12,730 bases of DNA from Odoribacter sp036657595 (lineage in GTDB: Bacteria; Bacteroidota; Bacteroidia; Bacteroidales; Marinifilaceae). The notes beneath the pieces were generated by a model. The model had not been told where the DNA came from. It saw only the letters and a program-made list of their open reading frames with translations, and made no database searches. The position numbers and the translations under genes were made by a program. Where the stretch lies: assembly GCA_036657595.1 (NCBI GenBank), contig JAVXFZ010000072.1, positions 1 to 12,730 of the forward strand. The letters run 5' to 3'. Positions 1-6,079 of this stretch are shown piece after piece. Each line of letters starts with the position of its first letter. Within the stretch, counting starts at the first letter, position 1.

Positions 1-72
1 ATCAAAAAAAATTTAAGTGGTATTTTTTTATAAAACCAAACATCTATGATTTTAAATGAAGACACAAATAGA

Positions 73-105
73 TAGGCAGAGCATTCCATAAAAATGCTCT
101 GCCTA
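73..105. repeat. 13-bp perfect hairpin, possible weak terminator
   Basis: TAGGCAGAGCATT at 73-85 is the exact reverse complement of 93-105, with the 7-base loop CCATAAA. On the plus strand a T-run (115-121) follows only after about 10 bases, so it is a poor match to an intrinsic terminator. It could be the end of a plus-strand transcript entering from the left of the window, or a transcript-stability hairpin. The dyad is certain; the function is a guess. Confidence 0.5.
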
Positions 106-207
106 CCACTAAAATATTTTTTCTAAATTAATTTTTCAACAAATCATCCAAATAAATCTCTATATTGGGATCTGTAAAAATAAGACACAGTTTCATCGTA
201 CATAAGA

Positions 208-254
208 TTTTATTCTATTAATGCTCAATTTCTTTGAGCATTAATAGAATAAAA
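208..254. repeat. 21-bp perfect inverted repeat
   Basis: Positions 208-228 and 234-254 are perfect reverse complements with a 5-base loop (TTTCT). The arms are AT-rich and read TTTTATTCTATTAATGCTCA from the left. The end of the right arm (247-254) is also the start of the next hairpin (247-278), so the two cannot form together on one strand. It lies downstream of the minus-strand FecR gene. A transcription-end structure or an alternative-fold switch is possible. Positions 1-322 otherwise hold no convincing gene. Confidence 0.6.
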
Positions 255-278
255 AATTGGTGGAACAATTTTTTATTC
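247..278. repeat. 13-bp hairpin with GTGGAA loop
   Basis: GAATAAAAAATTG (247-259) pairs perfectly with 266-278 around the 6-base loop GTGGAA. Read on the minus strand, the second arm contains a run of six T, as might serve to end the FecR transcript. The loop is identical to that of the hairpin at 290-317, although the stems are unrelated. The first 8 bases belong to the 208-254 inverted repeat. Confidence 0.55.
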
Positions 279-289
279 GGTTTACCAGG

Positions 290-317
290 TACGGAAGGTG
301 GTGGAACACCTTCCGTA
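290..317. repeat. 11-bp hairpin with GTGGAA loop, just past the FecR gene
   Basis: TACGGAAGGTG (290-300) pairs with 307-317 around the loop GTGGAA (301-306). It begins 5 bases beyond the end of the minus-strand FecR gene, so it probably shapes the 3' end of that transcript. No T-run follows on the minus strand; a five-T run (319-323) follows on the plus strand. It may act with the AT-rich hairpin at 247-278 as a compound terminator. Confidence 0.5.
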
Positions 318-322
318 TATTT

Positions 323-1486
323 TTAATTGCCAATGATGAAAGTTCTTCCGTCAGACTTAAATTGTATGCCAACGCTTTGAGATAAAGCTTTCAGGATGAT
401 TCCAATGTCGTCGTATCTTTTCAGGCAACCCGTAAAATGAAGTGTCTGAATATCCTGATTTTGGTAAAATACATCAATGTCATACCACAAAGAAAGTGTA
501 TTCATTATTTCTCCGAGCGTTTCGTTGTTGAATATAAACAATCCATTTGTCCACGCCAGATAGGGAGTAATATCCGTTTCGTAAATGTCCATTAACTGTT
601 TTTTGGTATCAAAATCAGCTAATTGAAAAGGGTTGAGAATAAATTCCTGCGTGTTTCCTTTTACAGTGATTCCGACTTTCCCTTCCACCAATGCCGTCCG
701 AATGCGTCCTTCGGTATGGGTATTGATATTGAACGATGTCCCATATACTTTCACCGTTATATCACCTACTTTCACTAAAAATGGGACAGTACTTTTTGCT
801 ACCTCAAAATAGGCTTCTCCGCTCAATTCAACCGTCCGCTTATCACCGACAAACGCCACCGGATATTTTAAAGAAGACCCGGAATTTAAGCGAATCACTG
901 ATCCATCGGATAAGACAACCTGATATTCTCCTCCACGAGGTGTCTTTAATTCGTTGTATTGCAATTCTTCGGGGGCGCATCCTTCATAAACTAATCGCTG
1001 ACCTTGATTGTCTGCACGAATACCAGATCCAAGATTGACGTTTAGCGAGTCTTCGCTCCCCAGCCCCACCTCTTTTCCATCGGAAAGGATCAATACTGCT
1101 TTTGAACTGCCGGGCGTAATTTCAACCTGTGCAACCACCGGTTTTCGATCCTGTTCATCGCGCAAGGCAAAGAGCGACAGGATCAAGATAATGACTACCG
1201 ATGCCGCCATCGTCGCATAGGTCATCCATCTCCTCGGATATATCCGTCGAACAATCGGCGCAGACGTGCGGCGATCAAAAGTATTGATTGCATTTAGAAT
1301 GTCTATTCGCTTCCTAATTTCCCAACGATGAGAATATCCATTTCCGGTACATATTTTCTCAAAGAATATTTTATTTTCTTTTTTCTTTTCCACCCACGCC
1401 ATCAATTCCTCCCGATGTGTACCATCCATTTCCCCCGTCAGATATTCCCCGATCAATCGAACGATGCGATCATTTAATTCAGTCAT
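323..1486 (-). CDS. FecR-family anti-sigma factor
   Basis: Inner-membrane regulator that would hold an ECF sigma factor inactive until a signal arrives, usually from a TonB-dependent outer-membrane receptor. The 387 residues fit the family. An N-terminal cytoplasmic region (about 1-85) should bind the sigma factor, followed by one membrane segment at about 88-106. The periplasmic FecR domain covers about 180-280, with TPRGGEYQVVLSDGSVIRLN from 182, GEAYFEVA at 223-230 and VYGTSFNI at 247-254. The C-terminal domain at about 315-387 resembles the Bacteroidetes DUF4974/STN-like module. The likely partner is the ECF sigma factor at 2093-2647 on the same strand, but a 606-bp gap separates them. 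No SusC-like receptor follows within the 322 bp visible downstream. The family is clear; the signal and the regulon are unknown. Confidence 0.93.
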   Translation of the reverse strand: MTELNDRIVRLIGEYLTGEMDGTHREELMAWVEKKKENKIFFEKICTGNGYSHRWEIRKRIDILNAINTFDRRTSAPIVRRIYPRRWMTYATMAASVVIILILSLFALRDEQDRKPVVAQVEITPGSSKAVLILSDGKEVGLGSEDSLNVNLGSGIRADNQGQRLVYEGCAPEELQYNELKTPRGGEYQVVLSDGSVIRLNSGSSLKYPVAFVGDKRTVELSGEAYFEVAKSTVPFLVKVGDITVKVYGTSFNINTHTEGRIRTALVEGKVGITVKGNTQEFILNPFQLADFDTKKQLMDIYETDITPYLAWTNGLFIFNNETLGEIMNTLSLWYDIDVFYQNQDIQTLHFTGCLKRYDDIGIILKALSQSVGIQFKSDGRTFIIGN

Positions 1487-1641
1487 CTTTTTTTATCTTT
1501 TAAATCCGTTACTTATATAAAAGACAACTTGATTCGTGAAAAGAGGTATGCAAAAGTGAAAAAAGAAAAGAAAAACTAAATAATTTCCCCATATCATCGC
1601 CGAATTATCGCCCTCTCAAATAAAATTTTATTGAAAAGTAT

Positions 1642-1703
1642 ATTCGGATCAAAGTCATATCAAATTCGCTCATCAGTGACTTTGATATGACTTTGATCCG
1701 AAT
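1642..1703. repeat. 23-bp perfect inverted repeat in the sigma/anti-sigma gap
   Basis: Positions 1642-1664 and 1681-1703 are exact reverse complements separated by 16 bases. Each arm is built from two 11-base units (TTTGATATGAC and TTTGATCCGAA, read on the minus strand for the left arm). There is no clean T-run after either arm, so a simple intrinsic terminator is not an ideal fit. Candidates are a regulator-binding dyad in front of the FecR gene (about 155 bp from its start) or a large RNA hairpin. Confidence 0.75.
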
Positions 1704-1735
1704 TTGATGTCAATTTACTATCAATTTGAGTGAGC
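1681..1735 (+). repeat. Five tandem 11-bp TTTGA-type repeats
   Basis: Read on the plus strand in steps of 11, the units are TTTGATATGAC, TTTGATCCGAA, TTTGATGTCAA, TTTACTATCAA and TTTGAGTGAGC. The TTT start is kept in all five and TTTGA in four. The first two units are the right arm of the 23-bp inverted repeat. One unit per DNA helical turn is the layout of head-to-tail binding sites of winged-helix (OmpR/PhoB-type) regulators, but no such protein is encoded in the window. The periodicity is visible; the binding role is inferred. Confidence 0.55.
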
Positions 1736-1736
1736 G

Positions 1737-1853
1737 TTAAAGCGACGAGAAGGTAGCGGGATCTATACCCAAGAAAGAAAGAAATTTATGTACTTTATCC
1801 CTCTCCTGAAAATAAATGGTATGCACGAAATCTTTTTTGATATCAGTTTCCAT
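1737..1853 (-). CDS. Small ORF, 38 aa, hypothetical
   Basis: An ATG frame in the sigma/FecR gap begins METDIKKDF and ends GIDPATFSSL before a TAA. A GACGGAG stretch just 5' of the ATG could serve as a ribosome-binding site. The composition (charged, mixed hydrophobic, no low complexity) looks protein-like. I do not recognise a family. It overlaps the preceding frame (1843-1926) by 11 bases in another reading frame, so the two may be translationally coupled small genes or one frameshifted ~65-residue gene. The stop lies next to the 11-bp repeat block. Chance occurrence in a non-coding gap cannot be excluded. Confidence 0.35.
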   Translation of the reverse strand: METDIKKDFVHTIYFQERDKVHKFLSFLGIDPATFSSL

Positions 1854-1926
1854 TCTCCGTCAACAAATATTTATTACTTCCATCAACATACAAGTAATAT
1901 TCTTTCACAAGAGCTTCAAACGGCAT
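1843..1926 (-). CDS. Small ORF, 27 aa, hypothetical or frameshifted fragment
   Basis: This frame begins MPFEALVKEYYLYVDG and runs to a TGA at 1843-1845. The residue mix resembles a genuine protein N-terminus. A promoter-like TAATTTTG box (1936-1943, minus strand) lies 9 bases upstream of the ATG, which would leave almost no leader. The end overlaps the start of the 38-residue frame at 1737-1853, and joining them by a one-base shift would give a single ~65-residue product. No family is recognised, and a decayed gene is equally possible. Confidence 0.25.
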   Translation of the reverse strand: MPFEALVKEYYLYVDGSNKYLLTENGN

Positions 1927-1935
1927 AGTTGAACA

Positions 1936-1943
1936 CAAAATTA
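1936..1943 (-). promoter_or_regulatory. Possible Bacteroidetes -7 box in the sigma/FecR gap
   Basis: The minus strand reads TAATTTTG, a full match to the Bacteroidetes -7 consensus TAnnTTTG. A GTTT/TTTC sequence 18-19 bases upstream, inside the repeat unit at 1951-1966, is only a partial match to the -33 TTTG. It would drive the small minus-strand frames and possibly the FecR gene about 450 bp downstream. Confidence 0.35.
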
Positions 1944-1950
1944 AAGTGAA

Positions 1951-2017
1951 ATTGTTGCAATGAAACCTCCATTGTTACAATGGAACTTCAAGAATCAAAT
2001 TATTGTCGCAATGAAAC
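1951..2017. repeat. Three imperfect ATTGTNRCAATGRAAC repeats
   Basis: ATTGTTGCAATGAAAC (1951-1966), ATTGTTACAATGGAAC (1971-1986) and ATTGTCGCAATGAAAC (2002-2017) differ at one to three positions. The first two are tandem with a 20-base period. A partial fourth copy (ATTGTTTACA) starts at 2021. Each unit contains an ATTG-N3-CAAT dyad, and the middle one extends to TCCATTG-TTA-CAATGGA (1968-1984). They lie just upstream of the TAATTTTG box on the minus strand and 76 bp past the end of the sigma gene, as expected for operator sites. The binding protein is unknown. Confidence 0.55.
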
Positions 2018-2092
2018 GATATTGTTTACACAGTGAATTGTTCTTCTTCTTTTTACTGTGCCTATCAAATGCAAGCATCTTTATTTCAATGT

Positions 2093-2647
2093 CTACAACA
2101 GAAATAGCAGGAGAAATAAATGTCCGAGTCGCTGACGGAGGTAAGCGACCGCTTTTTTCTTTTGTGTTTTCACCGTCAGCAAGGCAATGTGTAATTCAGT
2201 GGCAATTTCTCCATTTTTCTTACCGTCAAGGGAGAGTAAAAATACTTCTCGGCAACGAGGAGGTAATTCGTCGATTGCTTTGAAGAGTTTACGGTATATT
2301 TCTTCCTCCAATATATCCCAATCTTCGCTCTCGCCAAATTCCGCGTGGTTGAAACTGTAATCTGCATATTTTTCTTCTACTTTCCGATGCTTGATGGAAT
2401 TGAGACAAGTATTTCGCACAGAATTATAAAGGAAAATACGAAAACTGTTGTAAGAAAGGAAGTTGTCTTTCTTTTCCCACACAGCAACAAAGAGATCCTG
2501 CACAATATCTTCGGCTTCACCTTGTTCGCCAACATATTTCATAGCAAAGAGTACCAGAGAATCATAAAAATCCCGGAATAATTCATAAAAGGCTCCCCGT
2601 TGTTTTTGATTTATCCGTTCGATGAACAGATCTTCCTTTGTTTTCAT
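2093..2647 (-). CDS. ECF-type RNA polymerase sigma factor
   Basis: Sigma-70 family extracytoplasmic-function factor of 184 residues, a normal length. Region 2 spans about 19-87, including EAEDIVQDLFVAVWE (44-58), which contacts core polymerase and the -10 region. Region 4 spans about 119-172: ELPPRCREVF is followed by the helix-turn-helix around GEIATELHIALLTVKTQKKK, which reads the -35 region. The C-terminus (GHLFLLLFLL) is unusually hydrophobic for a DNA-binding end, though short leucine-rich tails are seen in related Bacteroidetes factors. The FecR-family protein at 323-1486 is the likely anti-sigma factor. Such pairs usually control a nearby SusC/SusD-like or TonB-dependent uptake locus, which is not in the window. 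Confidence 0.93.
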   Translation of the reverse strand: MKTKEDLFIERINQKQRGAFYELFRDFYDSLVLFAMKYVGEQGEAEDIVQDLFVAVWEKKDNFLSYNSFRIFLYNSVRNTCLNSIKHRKVEEKYADYSFNHAEFGESEDWDILEEEIYRKLFKAIDELPPRCREVFLLSLDGKKNGEIATELHIALLTVKTQKKKAVAYLRQRLGHLFLLLFLL

Positions 2648-2750
2648 TTAATAACCATTCGTGCGATATGATAAGAATCTAATAGCCTCTTTTAAAGGCA
2701 GGAACAAAAGCATTGAAAAAGTCAATGGACGTCATTCTCACTCTATCAGA

Positions 2751-2758
2751 CAAAAATA
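2751..2758 (-). promoter_or_regulatory. Possible -7 box for the ECF sigma gene
   Basis: The minus strand reads TATTTTTG, matching TAnnTTTG, about 100 bp upstream of the sigma ATG. No good TTTG -33 element is seen at the expected 19-21 base spacing (only a T-rich stretch). A plausible housekeeping promoter, but not certain. Confidence 0.35.
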
Positions 2759-2852
2759 GGAATTAAAACGATAGGAAAAACAGTATTAACAAAAAAACAG
2801 AATGCTGCGATGAGTTAATTTTTGACAGGTGACGGAAAGGTTTTTGTTAGAA

Positions 2853-2883
2853 TTGCCATTTTGTCATAAAATTGCTAATTTTG
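2853..2883 (+). promoter_or_regulatory. Bacteroidetes-type promoter for the sigma-54 activator gene
   Basis: A TTG at 2853-2855 is followed after 20 bases by TAATTTTG (2876-2883), matching the -33 TTTG / -7 TAnnTTTG layout. Transcription would start near 2889, leaving a leader of about 25 bases before the ATG at 2915. The sigma factor gene is transcribed away from the same intergenic region. Confidence 0.5.
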
Positions 2884-2914
2884 CAAAAAATACAACGTTT
2901 ATCGCACTATTTGT

Positions 2915-4153
2915 ATGGAAGATCTACTGGCTATCAAACAACGATTTGAAATTATCGGAAATAATCCCGGATTGAACCGCGCGATTGATGTCGCAACACA
3001 GGTGGCACCGACAGATTTATCGGTGTTAGTTATTGGAGAAAGTGGTGTCGGGAAAGAGATATTCCCCCGTATTATTCACGCTTACAGTGCCCGTAAGCAC
3101 GCTCCTTATATTGCAGTGAATTGTGGAGCGATTCCAGAAGGAACGATTGATTCCGAATTGTTCGGTCACGAGAAAGGTGCTTTTACAGGTGCTATTTCCG
3201 ATCGAAAAGGTTATTTTGAAGTGACGGATGGCGGAACAATCTTTTTAGACGAGGTGGGTGAGTTGCCGCTTGCTACTCAATCACGTTTGTTGAGGGTACT
3301 TGAAAGCGGTGAATTTATCCGGGTGGGTTCGTCTAAAGTACAAAAGACAAATGTACGGGTGATCGCTGCCACGAATTTAAATATTCCCAATGCAGTGAAA
3401 AACGGGAAGTTTAGGGAAGATCTTTATTACCGGTTGAATGCTATTCCAATCAATGTACCTCCTTTACGTGAGCGTCCGGAAGATACACCCCTGTTATTTC
3501 GTAAATTCGCAGTTGATTTTGCGGAGAAATATAGAATGCCGGCAATTCGATTAACGGAGGACGCTGTTACCGTGTTGCAACAATTTCGTTGGCCGGGCAA
3601 TATCCGCCAATTGAAGAATGTCACAGAGCAAATTTCTATCATTGAGCAGGAACGCTCGGTTGATGTCCTCACTTTGCGAAAGTATATCCCGGACAATGAC
3701 CCGATGTTGCCGACCTTGACAAGCAGCCACGATAAGGGAGATACGAGTTTCGCATCCGAACGGGAGATTCTGTATAAGATTCTTTTCGATATGAAAAAGG
3801 ATATGAATGATCTGAAACGCCTTGTTTATGATCTGATGCAGCACGACGGCAATCACGAGAAGGTTACGGAAGCCGGTACATCACTTGTTTTGAGAAATCT
3901 ATATGAAGACAAGGGAGCTGTTTTCCCGTCCATCTCAACTCCTATTGTCGATCATTCGGAAGAAGCCATTCAAGAAACGGAAGCTGTCATTGAAGAGTCA
4001 TTTTCTATTGAAGAGAAAGAAAAAGAGTTGATCTTGAAAGCCCTTGAGAAGAATCGGGGCAAACGAAAAATAGCTGCACAAGATTTGGGCATTTCGGAAC
4101 GTACGCTTTATCGAAAGTTAAAAGAATACGATCTGGAAAATGAAGTGCGTTGA
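2915..4153 (+). CDS. Sigma-54-dependent transcriptional activator, Fis family, no receiver domain
   Basis: AAA+ enhancer-binding protein that hydrolyses ATP to open promoters bound by sigma-54 (RpoN) polymerase. The 412 residues start almost directly with the AAA+ domain (about 12-245). Visible are Walker A GESGVGKE (41-48), the GAFTGA loop that touches sigma-54 (88-93), Walker B GGTIFLDE (106-113), REDLYYRLN with the arginine-finger region (167-175) and sensor II WPGNIRQL (226-233). A charged linker with a coiled-coil-like stretch (about 282-310) leads to a Fis-type helix-turn-helix at about 383-402 (KRKIAAQDLGISERTLYRKL). There is no N-terminal receiver, GAF or PAS domain, so control must come from expression level, the linker or a partner. 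The next genes are envelope genes (LptE, SecG), which suggests but does not prove an envelope role. It implies an rpoN gene elsewhere. Confidence 0.95.
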   Translation: MEDLLAIKQRFEIIGNNPGLNRAIDVATQVAPTDLSVLVIGESGVGKEIFPRIIHAYSARKHAPYIAVNCGAIPEGTIDSELFGHEKGAFTGAISDRKGYFEVTDGGTIFLDEVGELPLATQSRLLRVLESGEFIRVGSSKVQKTNVRVIAATNLNIPNAVKNGKFREDLYYRLNAIPINVPPLRERPEDTPLLFRKFAVDFAEKYRMPAIRLTEDAVTVLQQFRWPGNIRQLKNVTEQISIIEQERSVDVLTLRKYIPDNDPMLPTLTSSHDKGDTSFASEREILYKILFDMKKDMNDLKRLVYDLMQHDGNHEKVTEAGTSLVLRNLYEDKGAVFPSISTPIVDHSEEAIQETEAVIEESFSIEEKEKELILKALEKNRGKRKIAAQDLGISERTLYRKLKEYDLENEVR

Positions 4154-4294
4154 TTTTTGTTTCCCCATATTTTAATAGCAATCCTTCTCCTATGGCAGCG
4201 ATAAAGCTATTTTTTTTAATTGCATCATATTGATTTTTTTAGCTTTTCGCTATTTTCTTTTGATCTTTAGCTTTTATATTTTAGCTTTAATTAC

Positions 4295-4302
4295 TACTTT
4301 TG
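4295..4302 (+). promoter_or_regulatory. Possible -7 box for the lptE operon
   Basis: TACTTTTG matches TAnnTTTG and ends 14 bases before the chosen lptE start. The -33 region about 20 bases upstream is only a weak match (CTTT). If real, transcription begins near 4308, which rules out a start codon upstream of it. Confidence 0.4.
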
Positions 4303-4316
4303 TAAGGAATATCAAT

Positions 4317-4844
4317 ATGCGGTTTATGCGAAAGATCAAATTCATTGTCATTATTTTATGGGTAGCGATTTGTTGTCATTCTTGTGGAGTAAAAATCAGT
4401 TACTCTATGACGGGAGCTTCTATATCTCCGGAGGTAAAGACATTCTCGGTGGACTATTTCCCCAATAAAGCTCCTTTGGTTGTTCCTTATCTCAGTTCTA
4501 TGTTTACGGAGGATTTGACTAATTATATGCGTACAAAGACCGGGTTGACACAATTGACGGATAATAATGGAGATATTCGGTTTGAAGGACAAATTACAAA
4601 TTATTCTCAACGCCCTATTGATATACAGAAAGATGAGGTGGCAGCATCGAATCGTCTAACAATTGAAATTAGGGTGAAATACACAAATATAAAGGATGAT
4701 AAATACGATTTTTCTTCTACTTTTTCAAATTATGCTGACTATTCCACCGATGCTGACTTTAACTCCGTAGAAGAATCGCTGATTAAGGAAATTCTGGAAA
4801 AAATCATTGATGATATATATAATAAGGCATTGGTCAATTGGTAA
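4317..4844 (+). CDS. lptE: LptE-like LPS-assembly lipoprotein
   Basis: Outer-membrane lipoprotein expected to plug the LptD barrel and help insert lipopolysaccharide into the outer leaflet. A short basic N-terminus and hydrophobic stretch (RKIKFIVIILWVAICC) end at HSC-G, a loose lipobox whose Cys would carry the lipid. The body holds features of the Bacteroidetes LptE family: GASISPEVKTFSVDYFPNKA, then a tail rich in beta strands with many polar residues. The ATG at 4317 is chosen because AAGGA lies 8 bases upstream. The frame is open back to a TTG at 4230, but that extension spans a promoter-like box and would displace the signal peptide. ATG 4326 is also possible. The product has 175 residues. 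It lies 45 bp upstream of the next gene and is probably co-transcribed with it. Confidence 0.82.
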   Translation: MRFMRKIKFIVIILWVAICCHSCGVKISYSMTGASISPEVKTFSVDYFPNKAPLVVPYLSSMFTEDLTNYMRTKTGLTQLTDNNGDIRFEGQITNYSQRPIDIQKDEVAASNRLTIEIRVKYTNIKDDKYDFSSTFSNYADYSTDADFNSVEESLIKEILEKIIDDIYNKALVNW

Positions 4845-4889
4845 GCCGGAAAGAAGCGACAAGGAATAGCGACAAGTGAAAAATAAGAT

Positions 4890-6077
4890 ATGAAAAGTGA
4901 AAGAATCATAGAATTAATGAGTCATCCGGAAAAAATCGGAGGGGATGATTTACGAGAGCTGGAAATGCTCGTAAATCGTTATCCGTATTTCCAGACTGCC
5001 CGTGTTCTATATCTGAAAGCTTTGCATACGCTCAGCGGTTCGAGATTTCGCAGTGAATTAAAATCAAGTACCGTACACATCATCAACCACAAACAATTAT
5101 TCAAGTATCTGAATAATCAAACGGGTGTTGAAATGCCGATTGTCTCTTCGCAAGATGCCAGAGTGTCATTATCAAATAAGGTAGACGAGCGTATCCGGGA
5201 AATTGACGGTCATCTTGAAGTGACAACATACGGGATTCCCGCTTTTCCTGCAACAAATGCAAAGGAGCAAGAGGCAGAGGAGGATGAAATTGCACACTTG
5301 AATCTCAAACAAGAACTAAAAAGGAATATTTCTCAAACGAATCCGATTGTTCAAACGCTCTCAACAGAAAAGGAACCCGTTGTTCCGATTAAAAAAACAA
5401 ACAATGACACCAACGTCATATCTAATCCGATTGTATTAGATGATATTCCGGGTGTTATTGATGACTATTCCGACAAAGAAAAAGAAGGGGAAAGCCAGTA
5501 TAAAGCGGTCGAATCTAAAGAATCGCCTTATACAATTGAAACAATAGAATCTCCGGCAGACACGATTCCGATCCCTATCAGTTATCCCTCAACAAATACT
5601 TTTCCTGCTATGTCATTGGACGTAGATATGGAGGAGGAAGTTGTCGAGATTCCGGACAAACAGACAGAATGCCCACCAAGACTGGACACGCCTGAAATAG
5701 CCAGCGGAGGCTATCGTTTGGAAACGGATATTGAGCCGACAGAAATCACCCCAACCTTATCAATTCCTGTGGTAGAAAAGTCACAGCGAAAAAATAAAAA
5801 GAATAAAGATGAATTGATTGAACGCTTTATTCAGTCGGACCCTGTTATGCCAAGAATCACAGATATCCCAACGGATAATCGGGATTTATCGAAAGATAAT
5901 CCTTATACACAAGAGGAACTTTTCAGTGAAACACTGGCTAAAATATATGTCCGTCAGCACTTATACGAAAAAGCTATTGCAACTTATATAAAATTAAGTT
6001 TGAAATATCCGGAAAAAAGTGTTTACTTTGCAAACCGAATAGAAAATATAAAAGGAAACATTAATAATAAAGAATAA
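4890..6077 (+). CDS. Tetratricopeptide-like protein of unknown function
   Basis: A 395-residue protein with three parts. The N-terminal helical region (about 1-115) includes LRELEMLVNRYPYFQTARVLYLKAL, which resembles a TPR-type repeat. The middle (about 120-335) is low in complexity, acidic and rich in Pro, Thr and Glu, and is probably disordered. The C-terminus (about 340-385) holds a clear TPR-like helix pair, EELFSETLAKIYVRQHLYEKAIATYIKLSLKYP. No signal peptide or membrane segment is evident, so it is likely cytoplasmic. It sits between lptE and secG with only 2 bp before the secG ATG. I recall a similar gene order in other Bacteroidales genomes. A role in envelope biogenesis or secretion is inferred from context only. 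Confidence 0.75.
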   Translation: MKSERIIELMSHPEKIGGDDLRELEMLVNRYPYFQTARVLYLKALHTLSGSRFRSELKSSTVHIINHKQLFKYLNNQTGVEMPIVSSQDARVSLSNKVDERIREIDGHLEVTTYGIPAFPATNAKEQEAEEDEIAHLNLKQELKRNISQTNPIVQTLSTEKEPVVPIKKTNNDTNVISNPIVLDDIPGVIDDYSDKEKEGESQYKAVESKESPYTIETIESPADTIPIPISYPSTNTFPAMSLDVDMEEEVVEIPDKQTECPPRLDTPEIASGGYRLETDIEPTEITPTLSIPVVEKSQRKNKKNKDELIERFIQSDPVMPRITDIPTDNRDLSKDNPYTQEELFSETLAKIYVRQHLYEKAIATYIKLSLKYPEKSVYFANRIENIKGNINNKE

Positions 6078-6079
6078 CT

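Noticed and set aside
16..110. Outer inverted repeat AGTGGTA/TACCACT around the first hairpin
   Set aside because: Only 7 bases per arm in AT-rich sequence and not flanking any transposase; no evidence for a mobile element.
128..196. A 22-residue minus-strand frame ending DPNIEIYLDDLLKN
   Set aside because: The peptide looks plausible, but it is very short, has no clear ribosome-binding site and its frame is closed just upstream; kept only as a possible remnant.
1951..2017. Short CRISPR array
   Set aside because: Only three imperfect units, with 4- and 15-base intervals and no cas genes; spacers would need to be about 25-40 bases and uniform.
4171..4217. Terminator after the sigma-54 activator gene
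   Set aside because: There is a run of eight T, but only a 6-bp AATAGC/GCTATT pair with a ~27-base loop precedes it, too weak to call.
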